Positions 52,739-60,886 of a stretch of 64,000 nt of DNA are shown here, one piece after another; position 1 is the stretch's first letter; the number at the start of each line of letters is the position of its first letter. The notes below the pieces were generated by a model, which had not been told where the DNA came from, ran no database searches, and saw only the letters and a list, made by a program, of their open reading frames with translations. The stretch is from Pacificoceanicola onchidii. GTDB taxonomy: Bacteria; Pseudomonadota; Alphaproteobacteria; Rhodobacterales; Rhodobacteraceae. Position numbers and translations under genes: made by a program. Location of the stretch: assembly GCF_004804335.1 (NCBI RefSeq), contig NZ_SRXY01000005.1, forward strand, positions 310,001 through 374,000, given 5' to 3'.

Positions 52739-54163
52739 CTACACAATCAGCCCGGCGCGTTTGCGAATGGCGTCAAAGCTGTGGCGCGTGACGATCCGGC
52801 CATCCCGAAAGACAGGTTTGAGCGCGTCCTGACCTGTTGGGATGTTGTCCTGAGGTCGCACGGCGAACCGGCCACCGTCGGTCTGCATCACCCCAATCCG
52901 CCCTTTGCGGGAGGTCTTGGCGCCACCGGCGGTCACCGGGTCTTTGAATACATCCCGCCAGACGCCGTTCGCCCGTATGGCCGAGGTCTTCATTGAATAG
53001 GAGAACGTATCGCGATCCAGCTTTTGTAACAGCCCACCACCCATGCCAAAGGCTATATTCCCGATGGCCAGACCGCGTTCGATCATCTCGTCCATGATCC
53101 GGACAATCGAGGTCGGGTTGACGCCGTCCCCCTGGATGACGCGAACCTGATCCGGAAGGATGCGGAAGCCGTTTTCCGTCAGGCTGTGACCAAACCGTTC
53201 CATCAGGGCCTCGATCACGTCCGGTACGATTCGAAGCGGATCGCCACTGTCCGGGCGCACCACAAGAACGCCGTCGCGGGCCAGCACGCTGTCGCTCAAT
53301 TCCGTGCCCCAGTAGTCGCGCACAGCCCGCATCAGGTCATAGCTGTCCGAGACACAGGCGATGATCCCCGTCGGATTGTCTGCCAGAAACCGGCGCATGA
53401 AGGCCAGTTCCCCATCCACGCCAAAGGAGGTGACGGTGCTGTGTTCTGTTGCCGGGATGGAAAATCCTGCCATCTCCGCGCCGTAGACATTGCGCGCCAG
53501 AACAAGCCCCGCAACCGTATCGGTGCCCATGGAATTGACGAGGTGTGCCGCTGCGCCAAGGGCAGCGCTTTGGGCGCTTGTCGCCCCGCGTGCCCCGAAG
53601 TCGTGCAGTTTAAAGGCCAAGCCATCATCGCTGCCGTCGGTGCGGATCAGCCTCTCCCGTATTTGCCGGATAACGGCGTTTGAGATGGTCGCAACGGTGC
53701 TTGGGTACCAGACCGCGCGCAGCAAACGGGTTTCCAGAAAGCCGGGCAGGGCCCAGCATTTGGGATCCGTGTTGACGATCCGCACTTGCGGGATGGCTGC
53801 CGGGGCAAGGGTGCCTTCGGCCAGAGCATCAATCTGAACCGGCAGGCGGCCATCGTGGGCGTCGATGATGTATTGAAACATCTTCGTGTAGAGTGACAGG
53901 CCGTGTGCTTCGATAAAGGGCGCGGCCTCATCCAGCATGGCTTGGGTCACAACGGTCCCTTCGAGTTTCACCAGTTCGGCCTGAAGACCGAAGAACAGAA
54001 CCTCGTCCATTTCGCCATTGGCACGGCGCGGTTCGATGTAGGCAAAGACCTGTTCGGTCCCGTCCGGAAACTGCTGTGGGTGGCTGTATTTGTAGCTGTC
54101 GGTGTCGAGCAGAAAATTGCCCGCATCGACGGCTTTTGCAAAATTGGATGTTTGCATCATCAT
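52739..54163 (-). CDS. nadV: Nicotinamide phosphoribosyltransferase
   Basis: Makes NMN from nicotinamide and PRPP (EC 2.4.2.12), the NAMPT route of NAD salvage. The 474-residue protein has the NAMPT/NadV plan: LLDTDSYKYSHPQQFPDGTE at the N-terminus, KLHDFGARGATSAQSAALGA (active-site Asp/Arg), IPATEHSTVTSFG, VVRPDSGDPLRIV (PRPP loop), IQGDGVN and GMGGGLLQKLDRDT. GGAGGA (54172-54177 on the complement) sets the start at 54163. It is second in the operon after nadM; 113 bases between them contain a hairpin that overlaps the nadM stop region. Together they give nicotinamide to NMN to NAD. Confidence 0.95.
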   Translation of the reverse strand: MMMQTSNFAKAVDAGNFLLDTDSYKYSHPQQFPDGTEQVFAYIEPRRANGEMDEVLFFGLQAELVKLEGTVVTQAMLDEAAPFIEAHGLSLYTKMFQYIIDAHDGRLPVQIDALAEGTLAPAAIPQVRIVNTDPKCWALPGFLETRLLRAVWYPSTVATISNAVIRQIRERLIRTDGSDDGLAFKLHDFGARGATSAQSAALGAAAHLVNSMGTDTVAGLVLARNVYGAEMAGFSIPATEHSTVTSFGVDGELAFMRRFLADNPTGIIACVSDSYDLMRAVRDYWGTELSDSVLARDGVLVVRPDSGDPLRIVPDVIEALMERFGHSLTENGFRILPDQVRVIQGDGVNPTSIVRIMDEMIERGLAIGNIAFGMGGGLLQKLDRDTFSYSMKTSAIRANGVWRDVFKDPVTAGGAKTSRKGRIGVMQTDGGRFAVRPQDNIPTGQDALKPVFRDGRIVTRHSFDAIRKRAGLIV

Positions 54164-54248
54164 GGCTCCAGTCCTCCTTGGATCGGATATGAAAAGCGGA
54201 ACCGGACCTCCCGGCGCGCTTGGAGTCATGCCCCCTTGGGGACATGGG

Positions 54249-54276
54249 TTTCACAACCCTTCTCGGGTTGGTGAAA
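54249..54276 (-). other. Hairpin at the nadM-nadV junction
   Basis: Arms TTTCACAACCC (54249-54259) and GGGTTGGTGAAA (54265-54276) pair over 11 bp with one bulge, immediately after the nadM stop codon. There is no T run, so partial termination or RNA processing, rather than full termination, is suggested. Confidence 0.6.
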
Positions 54277-55383
54277 TCAGTGCATGCGGCTCATCAGAAC
54301 CGAGGAATAGGCGAAGGGCACGTTGGGCACCAAGGCCTGGATGATGTCGAAGTGATCTTCGAACATCACGTCCGGCGTCAGTTGATTGATCGGCAGCCAG
54401 AAGGCCCGCTTGGCGTCATCCGCGCCTTTGACCTTTTCCTGCGCCTTTCCGTCGATCAACTCGAACTTGAACGCCTCAGTCCGCACCCATCCACGTTCAG
54501 ACCGCTCCGGGTGATCAAACACCTGCCGCGCCGCGATGCGCCCTTCGAGCAGTTTGCGAGGGATGTTGAGGCGGGTTTCTTCGATCAGCTCCCGGATTGC
54601 GGCGGTTTGCGCGGTTTCCTTTTGCAAGTGCCCGCCGGGCAGGGCGAAAAGACCCTTGCCCGGAGCCTTGGCCCGTTCGACCAGAAGGATATGGCCGTTC
54701 TGAACCACCACCGCATCCGCGCAATCGGCCGGGATGTCATAACCGAAAGCGGCGACAGCCTTGCCATAGGCGTCTCGATACGCCGCGTTATACTGCGCCT
54801 CGGCGCGCACCCGGGCGACGTCCTTTGGATTCTGCTCCATCCAGGCAACAACCTGATCGGTTTCAAAAGCGCCGAATGTCTCGCGAAGCCGTGCTATCGG
54901 CGCGGCATTCAAAAACAGACCGGCGCGCATGTCCGTGGCGTTCAGCACTGTACTGCCGTTGCGCTCCGCATCGACCGAGGCAGCCTCGAATTCAGGGAAC
55001 CAGCGCAGGTAGCGGCTGCTTTCGTCCTTGTCGTGACCGACCAGAACCACCCGCACCGCATCGCGCGCGATGCCCTTGGTGCGCAGGTGCAAGTCGATCG
55101 CCGTGCGCACATTGCCCGCCCAGGTCCTGTCGTCATATAGCGTATCGATCAGGGGCAGGCAGGTGACATCCGCGGAATTGCCCGCCGCTTTGAGAGCGGC
55201 GTGAATGAAAGCAGCCCGTTCCGTCCACTTGAACGCATTTTTCTCAGACCGGGGCCGAAAAGCCGAGCCGATCAGGACAAGCGTTTGATCCGAATGTTGT
55301 GAAGCATGGTCGAACAGTTTGCGATGGCCTTTGTGAAAAGGCTGAAACCGTCCAATGATCACTGAAAGCGTGACCTGTGTCAT
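54277..55383 (-). CDS. nadM: Bifunctional NMN adenylyltransferase / Nudix hydrolase
   Basis: The 368-residue protein fuses an NMN adenylyltransferase (1-190; IIGRFQPFHKGHRKLF with the nucleotidyltransferase H-x-G-H, LVLIGSAFRPRSEKNAFKW) to a Nudix domain (about 220-355). The Nudix box GGHLQKETAQTAAIREL... continues to IEET and matches G-x5-E-x7-R-E-U-x-E-E. This is the Slr0787-type NadM-Nudix enzyme that makes NAD from NMN and may hydrolyse ADP-ribose. GGAGGT (complement of 55390-55395) is 6 bases before the ATG. That ATG overlaps the stop of a 10-codon upstream frame. It is first gene of the NAD salvage operon. Confidence 0.95.
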   Translation of the reverse strand: MTQVTLSVIIGRFQPFHKGHRKLFDHASQHSDQTLVLIGSAFRPRSEKNAFKWTERAAFIHAALKAAGNSADVTCLPLIDTLYDDRTWAGNVRTAIDLHLRTKGIARDAVRVVLVGHDKDESSRYLRWFPEFEAASVDAERNGSTVLNATDMRAGLFLNAAPIARLRETFGAFETDQVVAWMEQNPKDVARVRAEAQYNAAYRDAYGKAVAAFGYDIPADCADAVVVQNGHILLVERAKAPGKGLFALPGGHLQKETAQTAAIRELIEETRLNIPRKLLEGRIAARQVFDHPERSERGWVRTEAFKFELIDGKAQEKVKGADDAKRAFWLPINQLTPDVMFEDHFDIIQALVPNVPFAYSSVLMSRMH

Positions 55384-55412
55384 AGCGCGACCTCCGCGAT
55401 ATCAATGTACAT
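55380..55412 (-). CDS. Possible 10-residue leader peptide overlapping nadM
   Basis: On the minus strand an ATG at 55412 preceded 5 bases away by AGGAGGT (complement of 55418-55424) opens MYIDIAEVAL and stops at a TGA that overlaps the nadM start (ATGA). The nadM Shine-Dalgarno lies inside this frame. Such an arrangement would couple nadM translation to the leader. The frame is short and could be fortuitous, but the ribosome-binding site and exact ATGA junction argue for translation. Confidence 0.5.
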   Translation of the reverse strand: MYIDIAEVAL

Positions 55413-55429
55413 GCAAGACCTCCTTGCAT
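55411..55429 (-). promoter_or_regulatory. Leader hairpin with the Shine-Dalgarno in its loop
   Basis: A perfect 7-bp stem ATGCAAG / CTTGCAT (55411-55417 and 55423-55429) has as its 5-base loop the GAGGT part of a Shine-Dalgarno (minus strand). The 3' arm on the RNA contains part of the leader ATG. A second small stem, GCG-GAGGT-CGC, holds the nadM Shine-Dalgarno. These could gate translation. Confidence 0.5.
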
Positions 55430-55577
55430 GCCTCTTATTAGGGGCGTGACGACCGGTTCGTCAACGGGGGGCGCTCGGATTTCATGAAAGGCAGGGGTGC
55501 ATTGTTTGCAAAGAGTGTTAAGATTGCGCCGTTGGTTTTTGCGAAAATGCCAAACCTTACAGAAGGATAGCGCTCCC

Positions 55578-56579
55578 ATGGCCAAGTCCCCCATTACGTC
55601 CGAAGTGGATTTCGAAGCGGACGGCAAGCAGATGGGCTACCTGCGGGTGCCGCATTCCGTGGACCGGTCCGCCTATGGATGGATCCCGGTTCCAATCACT
55701 GTCATCCGCAATGGCGCGGGTCCAACATTGCTTTTGAGCGCAGGGGTGCACGGTGATGAATACGAAGGGCAGATTGCGATTGCTGAACTGGCGGCAGAGT
55801 TGGAAGCACAGGACATTCGCGGACGGCTCATTTTGCTCCCGCAAGTCAATCTGCCCGCCGCGCTGGCCGGCAATCGGGTTTCTCCGATCGATGACGGGAA
55901 TATGAATCGGCTGTACCCCGGAGACCCGAGTGGTACGCCGACGGAGATGATCGCGCATTACCACGAAGAAATTCTTCTTCCGCTGGCGGATTACGCCGTT
56001 GATCTGCATTCGGGTGGAAAATCCTTGATGTATCCCGCGACGCTGCTGCGCGGGCCGAGCCACTCGGTGGAGGAAGAGAAGGGGCTGCAACTGCTAAGCG
56101 AAGCGCTCGATCTGCCTTACGCTTGGGTCTTTACAGGTGGTGGCGGCAAGGCAAGCACGGCGCGAACAGCCATGGGGGCCGCCAACCGAAAAGGCGTGAT
56201 CAATGTCATGGCGGAGCTAGGCGGCGGCGATACGGTTACGCCGGATGTTCTGGCGCTGGTCCGGCGCGGCCTGCGCCGGGTATTGAGCGCGCTGGGGATG
56301 CTGTCGGACTATGTGCCGGGCGTTGCCCGTGGAACCCGAGCGCTGCATGTGCAAGGATCAATCTACGCCTATGAAACGGGTCTTTTTGAACCGCTCAAAC
56401 CCATCGGAGGTGAGGTTCAGAAAGGGGACGTGGTGGCTGTGCTCCACCATCCGGAGACGCCCGGGCGCGCGCCGACACAAGTGACGTCTCCTTTCGCGGG
56501 GCTTGTTCTGGCGAGACGATGGTTGGCACAGGCAAACCGTGGTGACGCGCTGTTTCAGATCGCTGCAGACGCGTCCTGA
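55578..56579 (+). CDS. Succinylglutamate desuccinylase/aspartoacylase-family deacylase (DoeB-like)
   Basis: Zinc carboxypeptidase-fold amidohydrolase of 333 residues. Zinc ligands appear in LLSAGVHGDEYEGQI (His/Glu, about 63-77) and DLHSGG; LPQVNLPAALAGNR and DGNMNRLYPGDPSG are family blocks. The overall layout fits N-alpha-acetyl-L-2,4-diaminobutyrate deacetylase (DoeB) of ectoine breakdown, but no other ectoine-degradation gene is adjacent, so the substrate is open. Start at 55578 with AGAAGGA at 55561-55567. It is divergent from nadM across 194 bases. Confidence 0.85.
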   Translation: MAKSPITSEVDFEADGKQMGYLRVPHSVDRSAYGWIPVPITVIRNGAGPTLLLSAGVHGDEYEGQIAIAELAAELEAQDIRGRLILLPQVNLPAALAGNRVSPIDDGNMNRLYPGDPSGTPTEMIAHYHEEILLPLADYAVDLHSGGKSLMYPATLLRGPSHSVEEEKGLQLLSEALDLPYAWVFTGGGGKASTARTAMGAANRKGVINVMAELGGGDTVTPDVLALVRRGLRRVLSALGMLSDYVPGVARGTRALHVQGSIYAYETGLFEPLKPIGGEVQKGDVVAVLHHPETPGRAPTQVTSPFAGLVLARRWLAQANRGDALFQIAADAS

Positions 56580-56985
56580 CAATAGATTGAGCGCGATCTT
56601 TTGAGCCGCATCTTTGTGCAAGGGTGCGAGGATGAGACGGTGCGGTTCTGTTCTACAAGGCAACAGAATCGCGCCTGACGTCAGGAGCCCTGAAAGGCGC
56701 TCACCGTATTCCTTGTTCGGATGATGGATCGCGTATCCTTGGATGCCTGACCGTTGCCGGGATCTTGCGGTGGTCGTGTGTAAGTCTTTTTAAAAGAAGA
56801 ACAAAAAAACACGTGAACGGGTGCCGGTCACTTATGAAACCCATCTGAGCAGATCGCGGAATGCCTGCGCCGTAGAAAAGTGTTGTCAATTTTGGAACGT
56901 TCCTATAAATCACTTATGGAACGTTCCAGTCGATGTCCAAGCTTCGGCCAACACAGAACGGTTCAGCGCAAGGGAAGGGGGGAAG
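56580..56985. other. 406-bp intergenic control region
   Basis: No gene is seen. The first part behind the deacylase is featureless to me; the last 110 bases carry a promoter-like TTGTCA (56883-56888) and TATAAA (56904-56909), 15 bases apart, interleaved with the two palindromes described separately, and a purine-rich AAGGGGGG ribosome-binding region before the ATG at 56986. Confidence 0.6.
56894..56927. promoter_or_regulatory. Tandem GGAACGTTCC operators
   Basis: Two identical perfect palindromes, GGAACGTTCC, at 56894-56903 and 56918-56927, centres 24 bases apart, lie about 60-90 bases upstream of the CoA-transferase gene. The first falls between the -35-like and -10-like elements, the second just after. 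The CpG-centred form suits a LacI-type repressor. No such regulator is in the window. Confidence 0.75.
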
Positions 56986-58557
56986 ATGACCAAAGTCGTC
57001 ACAGTCGCGGAAGCGGTCAAAAGCATTCAGGACGGCGCCATTGTGTCGGTTTCCTCGTCCTCGACCTTGGGCTGCCCGGATCTTGTCCTGAAGGCCATCG
57101 GCGCGCGCTTTGAGAGTGAGGGCCATCCGAGAGATATCACCTCGCTGCACCCGATTGCCGCCGGTGACGTCTACGGAGTCAAGGGGATGGATCACATCGC
57201 CAAGGACGGTCTTCTGAAGCGTGTGCTTGCCGGATCCTACCCCTCCGGTCCGTCCAGCGTCCAGATGCCGGAAATCTGGAAGATGATCGTCGAAGATCGC
57301 GTGGCAGCCTACAACGTGCCGTCGGGGATCATGTTTGACATGCACCGCGAAGCCGCCGCCAAACGGCCGGGGGTTTTGACGCAGGTCGGCATTGACACTT
57401 TCGTTGACCCTCAGCGGCAGGGCTGCGCGATGAACGCATCAGGCGAGGCCGCGCCCATCGTGTCGCGGACCGAGTTTGCCGGCGAGACATGGCTGCACTT
57501 TCCGAACATCATTCCCGATGTGGCGATCATCCGGGCCACGACGGCAGATGATCGCGGCAACCTGACTTATGAGCATGAGGGCGCTTATCTGGGCGGTCTG
57601 GAACAGGCGATTTGCGTGCGGAACAATGGCGGTCTGGTCATCGCTCAGGTCAAACGCGTCACCGCAAACGGCAGCCTGCGCCCGCACGATGTGCGCGTGC
57701 CGGGCCATCTTGTCGATTGTGTCGTGGTCGATCCCGATCAGAAACAGACGACAGAGACAGCCTATGATCCGGCGATCTCCGGGCAGGTCATGCGCCCTTG
57801 GGACAGCTTCAGCCTCGCTGAGCATGGCGTGGAAAAGGTCATTGCCCGGCGCGCGGCGCAGGAACTCCGGCGCGGCATGACCGCCAACCTCGGTTTTGGC
57901 ATCAGTGCCATGGTGCCCCGTATCCTGCTGGAGGAAGGCCATCCTGACGCCGTGACCTGGGCGATTGAACAGGGCGCCGTGGGCGGCGTGCCGCTGACGG
58001 GCTTTGCCTTTGGCTGCGCGTCGAATGCCGATGCCTTCGTCCCGTCACCACAGCAGTTCATTTACTTTCAGGGGGCCGGCTTCGACATGTCGTTCCTGTC
58101 CTTTTTGGAGGTGGACGTCGAAGGCAACGTGAATGTCTCGAAACTGGGCAAGAAACCTTATCTGACCGCAGGCTGCGGCGGGTTTGTCGACATCACGGCC
58201 AAGGCAAAGAATATCGTGTTTTCCGGCTGGTTCGAAGCGGGCGCAAAAATCGCGCTCTCGGACAGCGGAATCGACATTCAGGCACCCGGGAAATTCACCA
58301 AGATGGTGGATGAGGTTGAGCATGTCACCTTCTCCGGCAAGCGCGCGCGCGAGCAGGACCAGAATGTGCTCTATGTGACGGAGCGCTGTGTGATCCGGTT
58401 GACTGGCAATGGTCTTGTCGCGACAGAGATCATGCCGGGCATTGATCCGCAGGAACATATAGTCGGGGCGTCCGGCGGGCGCGTTCAGGTGGCCGAGAAT
58501 GCCAAGGTGATGCCCAAGGCGCTCTTGGCGGATGCACCGATGGGGTTGGCCCTTTGA
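56986..58557 (+). CDS. Acyl-CoA:acetate/3-ketoacid (class I) CoA-transferase
   Basis: The 523-residue single-chain enzyme resembles YdiF/propionate CoA-transferase, joining alpha and beta halves. The N-terminal half includes IQDGAIVSVSSSSTLGCPDL and DVYGVKGMDHIAKDGLLKRV, then IRATTADDRGNLTYEHEGAY. The C-terminal half has TANLGFGISAMVPRILLEEG and the active-site loop WAIEQGAVGGVP, with the Glu that forms the CoA thioester. The start at 56986 is supported by GGGGGG purines and by the match to family length; the 55-codon upstream extension covers the operators and is rejected. The next gene overlaps by 4 bases. Confidence 0.88.
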   Translation: MTKVVTVAEAVKSIQDGAIVSVSSSSTLGCPDLVLKAIGARFESEGHPRDITSLHPIAAGDVYGVKGMDHIAKDGLLKRVLAGSYPSGPSSVQMPEIWKMIVEDRVAAYNVPSGIMFDMHREAAAKRPGVLTQVGIDTFVDPQRQGCAMNASGEAAPIVSRTEFAGETWLHFPNIIPDVAIIRATTADDRGNLTYEHEGAYLGGLEQAICVRNNGGLVIAQVKRVTANGSLRPHDVRVPGHLVDCVVVDPDQKQTTETAYDPAISGQVMRPWDSFSLAEHGVEKVIARRAAQELRRGMTANLGFGISAMVPRILLEEGHPDAVTWAIEQGAVGGVPLTGFAFGCASNADAFVPSPQQFIYFQGAGFDMSFLSFLEVDVEGNVNVSKLGKKPYLTAGCGGFVDITAKAKNIVFSGWFEAGAKIALSDSGIDIQAPGKFTKMVDEVEHVTFSGKRAREQDQNVLYVTERCVIRLTGNGLVATEIMPGIDPQEHIVGASGGRVQVAENAKVMPKALLADAPMGLAL

Positions 58558-59321
58558 GCGTGGTCACCTGCACATATTCCGGCAATGCTGCTGTCCTGAC
58601 GCTTTGCAACGCGTCCAAGCTGAACGCACTGACAACAGCGATGCTGCGCGAGATCGAAGAGCATCTTGCCGAAATCGAGCACAATCCGGACGTCCGCTGC
58701 GTCATCCTCACAGGCGAGGGGCCAAAAGCTTTTTGCTGTGGCGCGGATATTGCCGAATGGGGTCCGCTGTCCCCGGCGGAGTTCGCGCGGTTTTGGGTGC
58801 GCGACGGGCATCGCGTTTTTGACCGGCTGGCGCGCTTGAGCAAACCGACCATCGGGGCGCTGAACGGGCATGCCTTTGGCGGCGGGCTTGAGCTTGCAGC
58901 GGCCTGCGATGTCCGCGTGATCACCGCGCGCGCCACGTTGGCATTGCCCGAAGCAAAAATCGGTATCGTGCCAGGCTGGTCCGGAACGCAGCGCCTCGCG
59001 CGCCTGTTGCCGGAACCTGTGATCAAGGAAATGGCCGTGTTCGGACGGCGCATTTCGGCGCAGCGCGCCTTTGACTTGGGGTTTGTCGCCGAGGTCGCCG
59101 ATGATGTTCTAGCCTGCGCGCAGGAGATCGCGGCCTCGCTTGATCAGGTCTCGCCCTTTGCCAACGAAATGGCCAAGGCCATGATCCATGGGGCGGTCGG
59201 AGAAGACCGGTCTGCCGCCATCGAGACCCTGGCCAGCGCCGCTGCCGCCGCCAGCGCGGACCGCAACGAAGGCGTTGCCGCTTTCCTCGAAAAACGACCA
59301 CCAAGCTTTACCGGGCAATGA
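58554..59321 (+). CDS. Enoyl-CoA hydratase/isomerase
   Basis: Crotonase-fold enzyme of 255 residues. Oxyanion-hole and CoA-site blocks are present: KAFCCGADIAEW (about 58-69), KPTIGALNGHAFGGGLELAA (about 97-116), and PEAKIGIVPGWSGTQRLARL, in which Pro-Gly-Trp replaces the more usual FPGxGG and Glu at the first catalytic position is in LPEAKIG. The substrate acyl-CoA is unknown. TTG at 58554 overlaps the preceding stop (TTGA); GTG at 58560 is an alternative start. It overlaps the aldehyde dehydrogenase gene by 4 bases. Confidence 0.9.
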   Translation: MSVVTCTYSGNAAVLTLCNASKLNALTTAMLREIEEHLAEIEHNPDVRCVILTGEGPKAFCCGADIAEWGPLSPAEFARFWVRDGHRVFDRLARLSKPTIGALNGHAFGGGLELAAACDVRVITARATLALPEAKIGIVPGWSGTQRLARLLPEPVIKEMAVFGRRISAQRAFDLGFVAEVADDVLACAQEIAASLDQVSPFANEMAKAMIHGAVGEDRSAAIETLASAAAAASADRNEGVAAFLEKRPPSFTGQ

Positions 59322-60853
59322 CCACGATGAATGACATGACGATCAACACGGCAATCTCCTACGACCTGCCTCCTGCTTTTTCAGGACGCCATCTGATCGA
59401 TGGTGAATGGGTCCGGAGCGCAGAAACGTTCGAACGGGTCTCGCCCTCCCATGGGACCGTTGTGAGCGTTTCTGCGCAAGGGGGGGCGGCTGAAACCGAA
59501 GCGGCCATTGTGGCTGCGCGCGCGGCTTTTGATTCCGGCGTCTGGAGCCGGATTTCCGGCAAAGACCGGGCTGCGGTTCTGCTCAAGGTCGCTGATCTGA
59601 TCGAGGCCAACGTGGAGCGGATCGCCATCCAGGAGACCCTGGAAACCGGCAAGCCGATCAGCCAGGCGCGCGGCGAGGTTGGCGGCGCGGCGGATCTGTG
59701 GCGCTACGCGGCGTCGCTTGCGCGCAGCACGCATGGGGACAGCCACAACACGCTGGGCCCGGACATGCTTGGTGTGGTGGTCAAGGAACCGATCGGTGTT
59801 GTCTCGATCATCACCCCCTGGAATTTCCCGTTCTGGATCCTGAGCCAGAAACTGCCCTTCGCGCTTGCTGCGGGATGCACCGTGGTGGTCAAACCTTCGG
59901 AAGTGACGCCCTCGTCGACGGTCATGATGGGCGAGCTGCTTGTGGAAGCCGGGCTTCCGGCGGGGGTGTGCAACATCGTTCTGGGCTACGGGCGGCCCGT
60001 GGGCAGCCTGATGTCGACCCACGGAGACGTGGACATGGTCACCTTCACCGGCTCGACAGCGGTAGGCAAGCTGATCACCGAGGCCTCTGCCGGAACGCTG
60101 AAGAAGGTCGCGCTGGAGCTGGGCGGGAAAAACCCGCAGGTGATTTTCCCCGATGCGGATCTGGAGAACGCGGCGGATGCTGTCACCTTCGGCGTCTATT
60201 TCAACGTTGGGCAATGCTGCAACTCCTCCAGCCGGATCATCGTCCATGAGGACATCGCCGAAGCCTTCGTGGCGCGCGTTGTAGAGTTGTCGCGCAAGGT
60301 CAAGTTCGGGGATCCTCTGGATGACAGCACCCAGGTGGGGGCCATCGTCACGGCAGAGCACAATGCCAAGATCGACGGCTATGTTCAGGCCGCCGCAAAG
60401 GCCGGAGCCAAGGTTGAACTGGGCGGCGGGGCTTTGGCCGTTGCCGGGCTGGGATCGCAATTCTACCAGCCCACGGTGATCAGCAACGTCACCCCGGACA
60501 TGCCGATTGCCCGTGAAGAAGTGTTTGGGCCGGTCTTGACCGTTTTGACCTTCAAGACATTTGAAGAGGCAGTCGCGCTGACGAATGACAGCGATTACGG
60601 CCTTTCTGCCGGTGTCTGGAGCAATGACATTCACACCTGCCTCGCGTTTTCGCGGCGCGCCCATGCCGGAACCGTTTGGACCAACACCTGGATGGACGGC
60701 TACCCGGAACTTGCCTTTGGCGGGGTCAAGCAATCGGGGCAGGGCAGGGAGATTGGCCGCTACGGCTTTGACGAATTCCTTGAGGTGAAATCGCTGGTGA
60801 TGCGCGTCGGACGCGACAGCCGGGCACCTTGGGTAGACGACGGCGCGCAATAA
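59318..60853 (+). CDS. NAD(P)-dependent aldehyde dehydrogenase
   Basis: The 511-residue ALDH has IITPWNFPFWILSQKLPFAL, FTGSTAVGKLI (cofactor), the general base Glu in ALELGGKNPQVIF, the catalytic Cys in NVGQCCNSSSRI and EEVFGPVLTVLTF. The form is close to betaine-aldehyde, aminobutyraldehyde and DhaS types, so a small hydroxy- or aminoaldehyde is plausible. It is third in an operon with tight overlaps (ATGA at its start) and 33 bases ahead of the binding-protein gene. Confidence 0.93.
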   Translation: MTTMNDMTINTAISYDLPPAFSGRHLIDGEWVRSAETFERVSPSHGTVVSVSAQGGAAETEAAIVAARAAFDSGVWSRISGKDRAAVLLKVADLIEANVERIAIQETLETGKPISQARGEVGGAADLWRYAASLARSTHGDSHNTLGPDMLGVVVKEPIGVVSIITPWNFPFWILSQKLPFALAAGCTVVVKPSEVTPSSTVMMGELLVEAGLPAGVCNIVLGYGRPVGSLMSTHGDVDMVTFTGSTAVGKLITEASAGTLKKVALELGGKNPQVIFPDADLENAADAVTFGVYFNVGQCCNSSSRIIVHEDIAEAFVARVVELSRKVKFGDPLDDSTQVGAIVTAEHNAKIDGYVQAAAKAGAKVELGGGALAVAGLGSQFYQPTVISNVTPDMPIAREEVFGPVLTVLTFKTFEEAVALTNDSDYGLSAGVWSNDIHTCLAFSRRAHAGTVWTNTWMDGYPELAFGGVKQSGQGREIGRYGFDEFLEVKSLVMRVGRDSRAPWVDDGAQ

Positions 60854-60886
60854 GCGCCCAATTGAAACGCAAAACGGGAGGTAACC

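Noticed and set aside
55384-55577. NAD-sensing riboswitch before nadM
   Set aside because: The conserved motifs of the known NAD riboswitch classes are not apparent; only the small hairpins and leader frame described are visible.
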